Notes: generated from the letters alone by a model not told the origin. A DNA stretch of 64,000 nucleotides from Actinomycetes bacterium (GCA_021816935.1 JAKAWR010000006.1:22977-86976); one strand, 5' to 3'; positions 35,353 through 45,216 are shown, numbered from the stretch's first letter. Numbers and translations are program-made.

Positions 35353-37602
35353 TCAGGGCTGCCCTATAGCGTCGCGGAGCCAGCGCGCCGCGCCGCGGCT
35401 TCCCGGTACCCGTTTGGCAATATTGCGAAGCCTGGGGTGGCGAAGCGCTGCCGGGAGACCCTGCGAACCTCCCGCCTCGCGGGCGGCCAGATAGGAGCGA
35501 ATCATGTCGATTTCCTCCTGGCGGGAGGCAACCTTGTCCCACGTGATCGTGGGGATCAGCTGGTCGATGGCGGCGAGCATCTGGGATACGCAGCTGTCCC
35601 AGGAGTGGCTCTGGTCGTGCGCCGACCAGATGGCGCCAGGATCCACAGGAGGCGAGGACAAGAGCTCCCCGACGGCGGCGACCAGATCGTCTTCCGTCGT
35701 GAAGCGCATGATTCCGCTGTCGCCCGACTTGGCGATCAGCTCGTCGAGTAGCGGTGACGACCGGCATATGATGGGCTTGCCGTAAGCAAGGGTGCGAAGG
35801 ATGGGCAGACCGAAACCTTCGAATGACGACGGGAACACGGTGGCTGCCGCTCCGGTATAAAGCGCGTCGATGTCGCCCTCCGGCAGGTCTCCACTTCGTA
35901 CGGGAATGACCCCCCGCGGCGGCGTCCCGGTGTAGCCGAGCGCCTTCACCTGCAGGTCGGGGAAGTGCCTGTGCAGCACGTCTACCGTCGGGTTCACCAT
36001 CTTGTGAGCGTAAGAGTTGCCGATCACCAGCGCATAGGGCGGAACCGCTGGCGGGGCGGGGCGCGCTTCGGGCACATAGTCGGCTAAGCGGAGCGAGGGC
36101 ATGGCGATTGCATCGAGGCGGTCCTCGTGTGATCCGTAGCGTGCCTGGAACTTCTCCCTGTCGTAGCCGGTGAAGAAAAGCATCGCATCCGACATCCTCG
36201 CAGCGGCTTTCCAAAGCTGGTGCGTCTTCGGCGACTGGTACCGGATGTAGTAGCAGTCCGCTGCAATGGTGTCCAGGTGGTACACGACATGCAGTGGGGC
36301 CATTCTCGCCAGTGACAGCATGTCGTCCCAGTTGTAGTACTGGGTGAGTCGTAGTGCGACTGTACACGGCTCCGGGACGTCCTCGAGCGACTGGTGAATG
36401 TCGATGCCGGAAAGGCAGTCCGAAAGTCCGTGGAACTCGATCGCACGCCGGTCGGCGGCGACTACGATCTGGTAGCGGTCGCGCCAAGCAGGGGAAGCCG
36501 TGATGTGGCGCAGGACCCGCGTTGCCAGCTCGAAGGTGCCGTTGTAGGAGCGTGCCAGGAGCCGCAGGTCAACGAGAACGGAGGAGCGGTACCTGCTGAA
36601 GCTGGTCACCGTGCCGAGGAGCTGCTCCGCTCTGTACTGAGGCGAGCGGAAATGCTCGTCGACCGCCGCGCGGTACTCGGGGTACCTGGCATCGAGGATC
36701 ATGGAATGGTCCCGTTCCAGACGGTTCCGCGTGGCACCGAAGGAGTGCGACCCCCGATGCTCGCAGTAGGCGTGGTTGGCGAGGGCGACTCGGAACCCCA
36801 GGCGGTTGGCCCGCATCATCAGGTCGTTTTCTTCGTTGTACCCCGGGCTGTAGACAGTGTCGAGCAGCCCGGCGGTTCGCAGGACCTCGCAGCGTACGAG
36901 GAGGCAGAAGCCCGTGGCCACGGGGACGTACGTGAAGCGTTCGAGGGGCGCCGTGTAGGCCGCCAACGCCTCTGCCCATGCTGCCTCTCCGGCCTCGCCA
37001 TCCGGCCCGCCTCCTCGCTTGCCGCCGTCCCGGTAGCCGCCGTCCCGGTAGCCGCCGTCCCGGTAGCCGCCGTCCCGGTAGCCGCCGTCCCGGTAGCCGC
37101 CGTCGTATCCCGGGACGTGCAGCGCACGCTGCCACGGGATCGTGGCGAGGGTCGCATCGTTGGAGCGGGGCCCGACGAAACCGATCTTGTCGTCGAGCGC
37201 ACCCACTGCGGCGATCTCTTCGAGGCAGCCCGCATGCGGCAAGGCGTCGGAGTTGAGGAGGAGGGCGTCAGTTCCCCGGGCGAGCGCCATGGCGAGCCCG
37301 CGATTGGTTGATTCCACGAAACCCATGTTCCGGTCGTTGGTGACGACTTCCACCGGTATTCCCTGTGAGCGAAGAGTGTCAGATGCCCGCCCGAGCGTAG
37401 CGGCAAGGGCGGTGTCGTCAGGGCTGTCGTTGACGAAGCAGAAACCGGCTCCAATCCGGTCGAGCTCACCTGCCAGTTCCCTGAAGCGGGCAAGCTGCAT
37501 GTCGACCAGCTCGGGTTGCCGGTAGTAAGGGACGATTACCAGCAGCCCCGGTTGGTTCGCTTCAGCATCGGAACCTCGGGGCTCGGGCGGCGGGGTGCTC
37601 AC
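35353..37602 (-). CDS. Two-domain glycosyltransferase (GT2 plus GT4-like)
   Basis: About 749 residues. The N-terminal half is a GT2 (GT-A) domain: VIVPYYRQPELVDM, FVNDSPDD, GFVESTNRGLA and LLLNSDALP, with the NEENDLMMRANRLG acidic motif later. The C-terminal half looks like a GT4/GT-B C-terminal domain with VIGNSYAHKM and FPSSFEGFGLPILRTLAYGK (E-x7-E motif). A run of GGYRD repeats from a 15-bp minisatellite interrupts the GT2 domain. GTG at 37602 is preferred because starts nearer 37740 would leave only 7 bases to the divergent gene. It probably acts in cell-surface glycan synthesis. Confidence 0.85.
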   Translation of the reverse strand: MSTPPPEPRGSDAEANQPGLLVIVPYYRQPELVDMQLARFRELAGELDRIGAGFCFVNDSPDDTALAATLGRASDTLRSQGIPVEVVTNDRNMGFVESTNRGLAMALARGTDALLLNSDALPHAGCLEEIAAVGALDDKIGFVGPRSNDATLATIPWQRALHVPGYDGGYRDGGYRDGGYRDGGYRDGGYRDGGKRGGGPDGEAGEAAWAEALAAYTAPLERFTYVPVATGFCLLVRCEVLRTAGLLDTVYSPGYNEENDLMMRANRLGFRVALANHAYCEHRGSHSFGATRNRLERDHSMILDARYPEYRAAVDEHFRSPQYRAEQLLGTVTSFSRYRSSVLVDLRLLARSYNGTFELATRVLRHITASPAWRDRYQIVVAADRRAIEFHGLSDCLSGIDIHQSLEDVPEPCTVALRLTQYYNWDDMLSLARMAPLHVVYHLDTIAADCYYIRYQSPKTHQLWKAAARMSDAMLFFTGYDREKFQARYGSHEDRLDAIAMPSLRLADYVPEARPAPPAVPPYALVIGNSYAHKMVNPTVDVLHRHFPDLQVKALGYTGTPPRGVIPVRSGDLPEGDIDALYTGAAATVFPSSFEGFGLPILRTLAYGKPIICRSSPLLDELIAKSGDSGIMRFTTEDDLVAAVGELLSSPPVDPGAIWSAHDQSHSWDSCVSQMLAAIDQLIPTITWDKVASRQEEIDMIRSYLAAREAGGSQGLPAALRHPRLRNIAKRVPGSRGAARWLRDAIGQP
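37018..37105. repeat. 15-bp in-frame minisatellite in the glycosyltransferase gene
   Basis: CGGTAGCCGCCGTCC occurs five times in tandem from 37031, with a partial unit before. Being 15 bp long, it adds GGYRD units without breaking the frame and is a natural site for copy-number change. Confidence 0.92.
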
Positions 37603-37747
37603 AGCATGGTCCGGAGGAGAAGCGCTGCTCTTGCGGGATACGCTCGGCCCATCGACGTGCAGTGTAGCAGGGCCTCGAGGCAGGAGACGACCACCGGGCG
37701 CTGGCGATACCGGCCGGCACCGAGGTACGAGGTAGTACACTATTCGG

Positions 37748-39961
37748 GTGCAGCGTGTCAGGACCAAGGCACTCGCGGCCGGTATCGCCTCGGTATCGGT
37801 GGTCGCGTTGACATGCGGGAGCGCGCTCTCCACTGCTTACCCTGCATCGACGAGCGGATCCGGCCGGGCGAACACCGGGGCGGCCGCCTACGGTGCGGCG
37901 CGACCGGACGGGTTCGCGGGGAGGTCGGTTGATGGCCCTCGTGTGGCTGGAGACCCGCTGTATGTCCCTTCCCAGTACCCGACGATCAGCGCTGCGATAC
38001 TTGCGGCATCGAACGGGGACACGATCTACGTTGCTCCCGGTACCTACCATGACCAGCTACTCGTCACGGGCAAGTACATCAGCATCGAGTCGACCGGCAA
38101 TCCGTCGGACACGGTCATAACCCCTCCGGTGCCAGAGCCCGTGGTCGTGTGGCAGGACACCCCATGCAACAGCTGCAGTACGCAGCCGGTGTTCAAGGGT
38201 TTCACGGTGAAGGACGGCTACAGTACCGCTTCCGGGCAAGCGGGCTGCATCACCCTGGCGGGAGGTGCTGACATCACCCTTGACGACATCGTGGTCCAGA
38301 ACTGCAGCGCAACGACCAACGGCGGGGGCATCTGGATCTCGAACTCCAATCCCGTTCTCGACGGCGTGGTGGTCAACCACGACATGTCCGACTGCATCGG
38401 CGGTGGCATTGTCGTCGACGGTTCGAGCCCCTCGATAATCGACACGACCGTGAGCGACAACCTTGCAACGGCCGGGGGCGGGATGTGGATCGCCAACGGT
38501 GGGTACTCCGTCCTCGTTGACGACACGTTCACCGGCAACACCGCGAGGGGGAATACAAGCCACCCCTGCGGCGGTGGGGAAGGCGGGGCGTTGGGGGTGA
38601 TCAACGGGGTCTCAGGCATCATCGAGGACACCACCTTCAGTGGTAACACCGCCTATTACGGGGGCGCTGTGGACCTCGAGACCATGGGGGCGTCGATCAC
38701 CATACAGTCGAACAACTTCACGGGCAACTCGGTCTTGCTAAGCCCAACTGACAGCCAGTCGGGCCAGGGTGCGGCGCTCAGCGTCTACAACGGAACAAAC
38801 GGGTCGATAGCGGGCAACGACTTTACGAACAACACGGCGTACGGCGGAGGAGGGGGCATCACGGTGGCCCAGAACTCGAACGTGTCGATATCCAACAACC
38901 TGGTCGCTCACAACACGGCACAGACACAGGACGGTGGCGGGGTATATGCGAGCGGCTCGGGGGGCAACAGCTCGGCGACGCTTTTGGATAACTGCATCAT
39001 GGACAATTCCGCTGCCGTTGGCGGCGGGGTCCTCGTCGCGGGCGGTGCCTCAGTAACATCGCTTCACGATACGATCATCGACAACTTTGCGACTCGGTAC
39101 AGCAGCACGGTGAACGGCAACGACTTTCCCTGGATAACCGGGGGAATATACGTGATGAAGAGTGCGAGCGGCGCCAGCGTCAACGGCGATCTGATTGCGA
39201 GCAACACGGGGCCGCAAGTGTACGATGAGGAGGGAGCGTCGGGTCAAACGGTGGGAACCTACGTCGGCGATGATCTCTACTCCCCGCCGGCGTCGGACGG
39301 ATACCTCGTAGCGTACGGCACCGGCCCGGTAGACGAGCCTGCGAATCTGGACCAGGTGACCAATCCTCCCTTCAGGAGCTCCAACCTGGCGTCATTTGCG
39401 CCACAGCTCACTTCGACGAATGGATGCACGACGCCTGCGGGATCGAAGTCGTCTGCTTACGGAGTGAGCGATCCACCGGCCGCCGCTCCCGAGCCTGTCT
39501 ACAGGTTTTTCAGCTCGGTGCTGCAGGTCCATTTCTTCACGGCCGACATCAACGAGCGCAACTCGATCATCGCGACCTACCCGGTGTCGATGTACCAGTA
39601 CGAGGGTGTCGGTTTCTACGCTTACGGCTCGCAGGTGTCGGGAACCGTTCCGGTGTACCGGTTCTACCAGGTTCCCTGGCCGCACAGCCATTTCTATACG
39701 GCCGTCAAGTCCGAGTACCAGAGCCTCGTGTCCAACACCGGTTACTACTGGCATTACGAGGGGATATCCTTCTACGTCTACCCGCCGGCCACGTTGGCGG
39801 AAGTGCCGGTGTACCGTTTCCGGAACGTCGACAATGGAGCGCACTTCTTCACGGACAACTACGGGGAATACCAGTATGTGAAGGCCAACCTGGGATACGA
39901 GTGGGCCTACGAGTTCGTGGCCTTCGACGTCCCGTACGGCACACCGGTGCCGGGGCAGTAG
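37748..39961 (+). CDS. Secreted right-handed beta-helix protein with three DUF5648 repeats
   Basis: 737 residues. A signal peptide (VVALTCGSALSTAYPAST) is followed by a parallel beta-helix: YPTISAAILAASNGDTIYVAPGTY, then many rungs with NNTAYGGGGGI-like and GGGIWISNSNP-like turns, as in pectate-lyase-like and adhesin proteins. The last 160 residues hold three DUF5648 repeats (PVYRFF...HFFTAD, PVYRFYQ...HFYTAV, PVYRFRN...HFFTDN) often found on secreted proteins. It lies between two large glycosyltransferases, suggesting a surface or extracellular partner. No catalytic site is evident. Confidence 0.8.
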   Translation: MQRVRTKALAAGIASVSVVALTCGSALSTAYPASTSGSGRANTGAAAYGAARPDGFAGRSVDGPRVAGDPLYVPSQYPTISAAILAASNGDTIYVAPGTYHDQLLVTGKYISIESTGNPSDTVITPPVPEPVVVWQDTPCNSCSTQPVFKGFTVKDGYSTASGQAGCITLAGGADITLDDIVVQNCSATTNGGGIWISNSNPVLDGVVVNHDMSDCIGGGIVVDGSSPSIIDTTVSDNLATAGGGMWIANGGYSVLVDDTFTGNTARGNTSHPCGGGEGGALGVINGVSGIIEDTTFSGNTAYYGGAVDLETMGASITIQSNNFTGNSVLLSPTDSQSGQGAALSVYNGTNGSIAGNDFTNNTAYGGGGGITVAQNSNVSISNNLVAHNTAQTQDGGGVYASGSGGNSSATLLDNCIMDNSAAVGGGVLVAGGASVTSLHDTIIDNFATRYSSTVNGNDFPWITGGIYVMKSASGASVNGDLIASNTGPQVYDEEGASGQTVGTYVGDDLYSPPASDGYLVAYGTGPVDEPANLDQVTNPPFRSSNLASFAPQLTSTNGCTTPAGSKSSAYGVSDPPAAAPEPVYRFFSSVLQVHFFTADINERNSIIATYPVSMYQYEGVGFYAYGSQVSGTVPVYRFYQVPWPHSHFYTAVKSEYQSLVSNTGYYWHYEGISFYVYPPATLAEVPVYRFRNVDNGAHFFTDNYGEYQYVKANLGYEWAYEFVAFDVPYGTPVPGQ

Positions 39962-40146
39962 GCGGCCGCGGGAGCAGGTCGGTCGCGGTATAGGCGGGAA
40001 GGCGGTGAGGGGCGGCGACCGGTAGGAAGGCGGGAGGGGCGCTGCCGGGCGAAGTAGCGGCGCTTACGTGCACTCGAGGCGAAACCGGCGAGGTGCGGCT
40101 GGTGGGCGCATCTCGTGCCATTACGCCGTAATAAGAAAGCTACCCT

Positions 40147-42600
40147 TCAGCGGGCCGGAAAGAGGGGGGCGACCCGCGGTGCGCCGCCCAGCTCGAAGCG
40201 CTCGGAGTCCAAGCTGAGATTCGGATTGTAGCTGGGATCGGTCAACAGCTCGGCGGCCCACTTCCACTTCAGGTAGCCGATCTCGCGTTCGGCACGCTCG
40301 GGCCGCATGGCAAACGGCGAAGGATGATCGCTTCCCCTGCTGGCCGACTCGTGATGGACGAGGACTGCGCCAGCGGCGTAGACGTTGCGGTATCCGTTCT
40401 CCCTGGCTCGCAGGCAGAAGTCGACGTCGTTCAGCGCTATGGCCAGGTTCTCTTCGTCGAGACCCCCGAGCTCCCTGTAGATGGAACGCTTGACGAGTAG
40501 GCAGGCCGCGGTAACGGCGGAGTAGCAATGCGTGATCATCGCCCTTCCGAAGTAGCCCGGATCGCCGGCCGGAAGGCCCTTGTGGGCGTGGCCCGCTACC
40601 GATCCCCAGGAGTGTCCGATGCCCAGCAGGACTCCCGAGTGCTGTATGGTGCCATTCGGGAAGAGCAGCTTTGCCCCGACGGCGCCTACCCCTGGTTTCA
40701 CCGCGTGCCGGGCCATCGTCATCAGCCAGTCCTGCTGAATGGCCTCAACGTCGTCGTTCATGAGCAGGACGAGATCGCCCCGGGCGTGCTCTACTCCGAG
40801 GTTGTTGAGCTCGGAGTAGTTGAAGGCGGCGTCGTGGCGGATGACGGTGCAGCCGGTCGAGGTAAGGTGCTCGAGGTACGAAAGGCAATCCGGAGTCTCG
40901 CTCCCGTTGTCCACGATGACAATCTCGTAGGGGGCGTAGACAGTGTTCCCTCTGATGGACTCGATACAACGGCGGAAGTACTCTCCGTCCCTCGTGCAGA
41001 TCACGATGGAGACGAGGGGCGGCGTCTCGAGCGCGTACTCGATCGAAAGGTATCCGGAGGAGGTGCTGGTGTCGCCTGGTGCTGAATCGGTTCGTGCCCC
41101 GGCGCTGGGAGGTACGGGACTTCCCGCCGGATCGGCGTTGCCGCCGGGATCAGCGTCACCGGGCCCCGGAGGCTGCTCACCGCTTCGCCTGGTCGAAGGC
41201 GGCCCCGGCCCCGGCCCCGGCGGCCTGGCGGCCAAGGGGGGCTCGTGCTCCGTATCCGCTGGAAGTTGCCGGGCGGACACACCCGCTCGGATCCCCAGGC
41301 GCGCGAAGTGTTCGCTCACGGCTCTTGTGGCGGCACTAGTGGCGGCGGGATCTCCGACGGGCACAAGCGGACCCACGGTCGGATGAGAACGACCTGAGCG
41401 ACCGGAAGCTGGTGTAGCGGGGTGGTCGTGGTACAGCACACGCGGCACGTGACGTACCCGGTCGCCAGCTGCGGACTCGATGATCCGGAGAGTGAGATCC
41501 CACTCCAGCGCCCCTTCGAACCCGCTCCTGAACCCCCCGGCGCTTCTCAGCGCTTCTATCCTGAACGCGGCCATGTGCGAGATGTAGTTGTACGCCAGGA
41601 TCAGCTCGGGGTCGAAGTCCGGCTTGAAAAACGGCTGCAGCCGGACCTTCCTCCCGCTCCGGTCCCCAGCGCGAGGCAGGGCACTGATGACGTCCTCATC
41701 GGAGTAGATAAGGACCGCGTCCGGGTGAGCGGCAGCCTCCAGGCCGGTGGCCGCGAGAGCGTGGGGAGCGAGCATGGCCCCGGGATGAAGGAGCGCAACG
41801 TATGTTCCTGTTGCAAGGTCGGCAGCTGCGTTCATAATCCGGGCCTCGCCGTCGCCGGCCGCGCCTTGCCCGCCAACGTCCCATCCCCCGGCCCTTTCTC
41901 CATCTCCTGCCTCTTCTAGGGCAGCGGTTTCGGTCGGAGCAGCGGTACGGGTTACCTTGATTCGCGGATCCCGGGACGCGTAGCTATCCAGGACGCAGCC
42001 CAGGACGGAACTCGACTCGTTGATCGCGGCGCAGATCTCGAAGTGCGGATACACCTGGGCGAGGGCTGAGTCGAGGGAACGCACCAGGTCGTTTTCGGTC
42101 GTATCCGCAACCGGCACGAGAACCGAGATGGGAGGAAGATGATCCACGCCCTCGAGGTGAACGGCCAGCGCCTCGAGATCCTCTGCCGAGATGGCGTCGA
42201 AAGTAGCGGCCCAACTGTCGTAGTCGAGCTGGCGTGGGATGAGGTTCATGGTAAGGCCGAATTTCCTCAGCAGGCGCCGCGCAGCCGCGGCGGCAAGGCG
42301 GCGCGGGAGAGGCGCCCCGCTTTCCCTCATTCGCTTGATCGTCGAGTACAGGTTACGCATTCGCGCGACTCTCAGTGCTAATTGCGAGTGACGGCCTTTC
42401 CCCCACGCGGCCCCGGGGTTGGCCGGCAGCGGGGCCTGGGTGTTCCAAGGTGCTTCGCGGACGGCCCGGTTGGGAGGTATCCTTGCTGGGTAGCGGCCGG
42501 CCGGTTCCCCTTCATCCCGATAATCCCTACTGTTGCTCCGGATTACGCCGGGGTCCGCAGGCGGGCGAGGAGCAGGCGGCGCGGCATCATCTTCGACCAT
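40147..42600 (-). CDS. Large glycosyltransferase with two GT2 domains
   Basis: 817 residues. The first GT-A domain (about 155-400) has ISVLVPVADTTENDLVRSL and IYSDEDVI. The second has VSIVICTRDGEYFRRCIESI, EIVIVDNGSETPD, the acidic motif MNDDVEA and ALNDVDFCLRARENG, the C-terminal signature of rhamnosyl/O-antigen-type transferases. The linker between the domains is Pro/Gly-rich. The N-terminal 80 residues are probably unstructured; an internal ATG at 42360 could be the real start. It should add sugars to a surface polysaccharide. Confidence 0.88.
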   Translation of the reverse strand: MVEDDAAPPAPRPPADPGVIRSNSRDYRDEGEPAGRYPARIPPNRAVREAPWNTQAPLPANPGAAWGKGRHSQLALRVARMRNLYSTIKRMRESGAPLPRRLAAAAARRLLRKFGLTMNLIPRQLDYDSWAATFDAISAEDLEALAVHLEGVDHLPPISVLVPVADTTENDLVRSLDSALAQVYPHFEICAAINESSSVLGCVLDSYASRDPRIKVTRTAAPTETAALEEAGDGERAGGWDVGGQGAAGDGEARIMNAAADLATGTYVALLHPGAMLAPHALAATGLEAAAHPDAVLIYSDEDVISALPRAGDRSGRKVRLQPFFKPDFDPELILAYNYISHMAAFRIEALRSAGGFRSGFEGALEWDLTLRIIESAAGDRVRHVPRVLYHDHPATPASGRSGRSHPTVGPLVPVGDPAATSAATRAVSEHFARLGIRAGVSARQLPADTEHEPPLAARPPGPGPGPPSTRRSGEQPPGPGDADPGGNADPAGSPVPPSAGARTDSAPGDTSTSSGYLSIEYALETPPLVSIVICTRDGEYFRRCIESIRGNTVYAPYEIVIVDNGSETPDCLSYLEHLTSTGCTVIRHDAAFNYSELNNLGVEHARGDLVLLMNDDVEAIQQDWLMTMARHAVKPGVGAVGAKLLFPNGTIQHSGVLLGIGHSWGSVAGHAHKGLPAGDPGYFGRAMITHCYSAVTAACLLVKRSIYRELGGLDEENLAIALNDVDFCLRARENGYRNVYAAGAVLVHHESASRGSDHPSPFAMRPERAEREIGYLKWKWAAELLTDPSYNPNLSLDSERFELGGAPRVAPLFPAR

Positions 42601-43071
42601 CGGGAAAAGATTACCCCAGGGAATGTCGGCTCGTCGGGACCTGATGAGAGCGTCAGCGGACAGGTGAGGACGGATCAGGGAGCTGTTCGACCTTCTCCCT
42701 TCTGTGCCGGAGTTCGAATACGGCGATGTGGTGGTCTTGGGGTGTCATTGTACGAACACCCCTGGATGCGAAAACGACCAGTTCACAGCCGTTCTCGATG
42801 GGGGGCCGATCGGTCTGGCAGCCGCAAACGCTGTCCTCCGGTTGGGCAACGGCGATCGCTAGAGTCGGGACCAAGTGGCCGACGGTTCGAGTCTTACTGC
42901 GTGGTCTTGGCCTCACACAATACGAACCGCGCCCCTACGATCGCTGGCCCTGCGATCGCCATGGCTTGAGCGTCGCAGGTTCATGTCTCCGGGCAGGTTC
43001 AAACCGGCGGAATATCCTTCGACCACCCCCACGCCGCTCCTTCAGGATGGCACGGCAGTCTGCTGTGCCAT
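42601..43071. other. Gene-free left flank of the mobile island
   Basis: 470 bases without a convincing gene. A T-loop-like GACGGTTCGAGTC occurs at 42882-42894 but the arms do not pair, so it is not called a tRNA. The left attachment site of the island may lie here or at an undetected place. Confidence 0.4.
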
Positions 43072-43680
43072 TTACCACGGCGGACCTCCAAGGTTGTGCA
43101 GGTCGTCGCTCTGAAGGACTCGGTACACCTCCCGGGCGTCAGGCTCAGCGACCGAGTCGTCGGTCACCAGCTGCCAGAGCAGGTCTCGGGTCCGTCGTCC
43201 GGGGGTGCCCGACAGTGCCTCCCAGAGGATCAGGGCGTCTTCGTCGTCGCTGGCGAAGGCGAGTGACCTGGTGGCGGCGATGGCGATGGACGCGGACTCG
43301 CCTGCATCAAGGCGCCGGGCCTTGGCGCCCATCGAGTGACGCCATGTTCGGTCTTTCGGTCGACGGGACTGGAGCCGGACCGCCAGCTCTAGCTCGCCAT
43401 CTTCGAGCGTGAGGACGGTGAGCTCGTCCGAGGTGAGAGTGAACAGCTGATCAAGACCCTGCACGGCTGCGAGCGCACGGCCGGCACGGCCCGAACCGAG
43501 CCCGGCATCTTCGGCCTGGCGCTGGAGCGCGTTTCGAATGCGTCGCAGCTCGCTCGGATCGTCCGGGTACAGGCCGTGAACGGTGTCGGCAACCAGGATG
43601 GTTCCGCCGGTTACTTCGAGCAGTTGTTGGGTCCAGCCGACGACGGCGAAGCTACGGGCAACCGAGGCATCGACTAGCAC
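43072..43680 (-). CDS. PIN-like protein, probable toxin partner of the XRE-ImmA/IrrE protein
   Basis: 202 residues, ATG at 43680. MLVDASVARSFAVVG is a PIN-type first strand with Asp4, a middle helix-rich part follows, and ARRLDAGESASIAIAATRSLAFASDDEDA carries further conserved acids (E and DDED). This fits a degenerate PIN nuclease. It starts 12 bases after the stop of the XRE-ImmA/IrrE gene, so the pair is cotranscribed. PIN-like genes next to XRE+COG2856 peptidases have been predicted as toxin-antitoxin systems. Activity is not shown. Confidence 0.65.
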   Translation of the reverse strand: MLVDASVARSFAVVGWTQQLLEVTGGTILVADTVHGLYPDDPSELRRIRNALQRQAEDAGLGSGRAGRALAAVQGLDQLFTLTSDELTVLTLEDGELELAVRLQSRRPKDRTWRHSMGAKARRLDAGESASIAIAATRSLAFASDDEDALILWEALSGTPGRRTRDLLWQLVTDDSVAEPDAREVYRVLQSDDLHNLGGPPW

Positions 43681-43692
43681 GACCGCGCCCGT

Positions 43693-44874
43693 TCACCGCT
43701 CACGATTCCCGAATGCTGCTCGCTCCAGATCCTGTTGAACCCGTCGCTCGTCGTCGGCCACGCCGGGGCGGGCGAGGAACTGGCGGATCTCTTCGGTGCT
43801 CGTGCCCAGCACCTCCGCTGCGTCTCCCGGTGTGATCACTGTGCGTTCCAGAGCGGCACGCACAAGCAGCAGGACCCGAGTGGGCTGCGCCGCCATGGGG
43901 TTAAGGTCATAGCTTCCCATGTCCGCGGGATGCACCCGGTAGCCGAGCGCCAGCGCCAACCGGCTCGGGGAAGCCTCGCCCAAGGCGTCGTAGTCGCTCT
44001 GCGAGATGAGCTTCTCCTGGCGCAGCCGCACCCGCAGCGTGGCAAAGCTCACGCCGAAGTGCCGCTGGAGATGGACCACCAAGGCCGGGTTCGCCAGGTC
44101 GTCGAACGCAGCCAGCTCGCTGACAACCCGGCGTAGCTCGTCGCTCGGCACCAGGAACTCGCCGGCGAAGGCATCGGCGAACCGCTCGCGACCGTGGTCC
44201 TCGCCTGCCATCGAGACTACGACGTCCGCGTGCTGGGAGTGAAAGTAGGCGTGGGCGAACTCGTGGGCCAAGGTGAAGACCTGCCGGCCCAGGGTCATAT
44301 GGGAGTTGACGGCAATGCAGAAACCCACCTGGGGATGGTTGTAGAAGAAGCCCGAGGGCGCCTCGCTCAGATCGGCCCCGAGTGGGAGCCGCCAGATGAG
44401 CACGTGTTCGTCGAGCACCTGGAACGGGTCACCGAGCGCTCCACCGCCGAGATTGAGCTGGCGGCGGAGCTGGCGGGCCGCCCAGGCGCCCTCCTTCACG
44501 CTCGCGCCCCGGGCCGCAGGAAACGGGCTCCGACCTGGCCCCGGCAGTGCCATGCCCATCTCCTCGGCCAGCTCGACGTAGTCGGACACCCGCTGCTCGA
44601 ACAGCCGGAGACCGCCTTGCGCGCTGTCCCCGAGATCCCGAGGAGCGGCCCGGAAGAGCACCCCGCTCACGTCGACCCCCGACCCTGCCAGCTCCTCCCC
44701 CGCCAGCAGCGACTCCAGCGACGTCCCATAAAGACGGGCCAGTGCCGCCGCCACGTTGAGCGGGACCTGACGGCGTCCCGCCTCGTAGTAGTTGAGGAGC
44801 ACCCGGTTGATCCCCACCGCCTCAGCCGCCGCCTCCTGCGACAATCCGGCTCGCTCCCTGCCCGTACGCAACAT
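43693..44874 (-). CDS. XRE regulator fused to ImmA/IrrE metallopeptidase
   Basis: 393 residues. Residues 1-55 are an XRE-type helix-turn-helix (RTGRERAGLSQEAAAEAVG...YYEAGRRQVP). The central domain has the zinc-protease motif TLAHEFAHAYFH (HExxH) with a further Glu region ERFADAFAGEFLVP, as in ImmA/IrrE (COG2856) proteins that cleave repressors in response to stress. The C-terminal third is helical, with a second HTH-like stretch. It probably autoregulates through the palindrome at 44908-44944. Confidence 0.85.
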   Translation of the reverse strand: MLRTGRERAGLSQEAAAEAVGINRVLLNYYEAGRRQVPLNVAAALARLYGTSLESLLAGEELAGSGVDVSGVLFRAAPRDLGDSAQGGLRLFEQRVSDYVELAEEMGMALPGPGRSPFPAARGASVKEGAWAARQLRRQLNLGGGALGDPFQVLDEHVLIWRLPLGADLSEAPSGFFYNHPQVGFCIAVNSHMTLGRQVFTLAHEFAHAYFHSQHADVVVSMAGEDHGRERFADAFAGEFLVPSDELRRVVSELAAFDDLANPALVVHLQRHFGVSFATLRVRLRQEKLISQSDYDALGEASPSRLALALGYRVHPADMGSYDLNPMAAQPTRVLLLVRAALERTVITPGDAAEVLGTSTEEIRQFLARPGVADDERRVQQDLERAAFGNRER

Positions 44875-44907
44875 CTCACCGATCGAGTCCAGCGCGGCAC
44901 CTCCATC

Positions 44908-44944
44908 TGTTACAATAGCTCTAGTGTTGCCTCTCAGTGTAACA
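44908..44944. promoter_or_regulatory. Palindromic operator candidate upstream of the XRE gene
   Basis: TGTTACA (44908-44914) and TGTAACA (44938-44944) are inverted copies 23 bases apart, 33 bases upstream of the XRE gene start and between divergent genes. This spacing suits a dimeric XRE regulator. Confidence 0.5.
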
Positions 44945-45026
44945 TCTCAGGCAGACATCGTCGAGCACCGGCGAAAAGGGTCGGGCACGCTGCCTACCCG
45001 ACTCGTCCCGGCAGTAGGAGGTTCAG

Positions 45027-45200
45027 ATGGCCAATAGCAACTCATCGACCAATGGCGCTCTCCACATCGTCGCGGGAGCGGTGGGGGCGGGCGTGTCCCA
45101 CATCCTGGTTCCAATTCGGAACTGGTTCGACTACATCGTCCGAGCGGTCGTCGGCGCTTTCTTGAGCGCCGTCGTGTTCAGCGTTCTACGCGCAGCGTAG
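45027..45200 (+). CDS. 57-residue putative membrane protein
   Basis: ATG at 45027 follows GTAGGAGGTTCAG, an excellent ribosome site. The protein has a polar Asn/Ser-rich start, a hydrophobic Gly-rich segment and a second one (VRAVVGAFLSAVVFSVLRAA). It is divergent from the XRE gene and 16 bases upstream of the GIY-YIG gene. I recognise no family. Confidence 0.6.
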   Translation: MANSNSSTNGALHIVAGAVGAGVSHILVPIRNWFDYIVRAVVGAFLSAVVFSVLRAA

Positions 45201-45216
45201 ACGTCGGGATCTACCT

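Noticed and set aside
34898..36487. 529-residue minus-strand frame
   Set aside because: It overlaps the glycosyltransferase gene and has Arg/Pro-rich shadow composition with no family motif.
42866..42900. tRNA-like T-loop (GGTTCGAGTC) near the island left end
   Set aside because: The arms beside the loop do not pair and no acceptor or anticodon stem is visible; it is not called a tRNA or a left att site.
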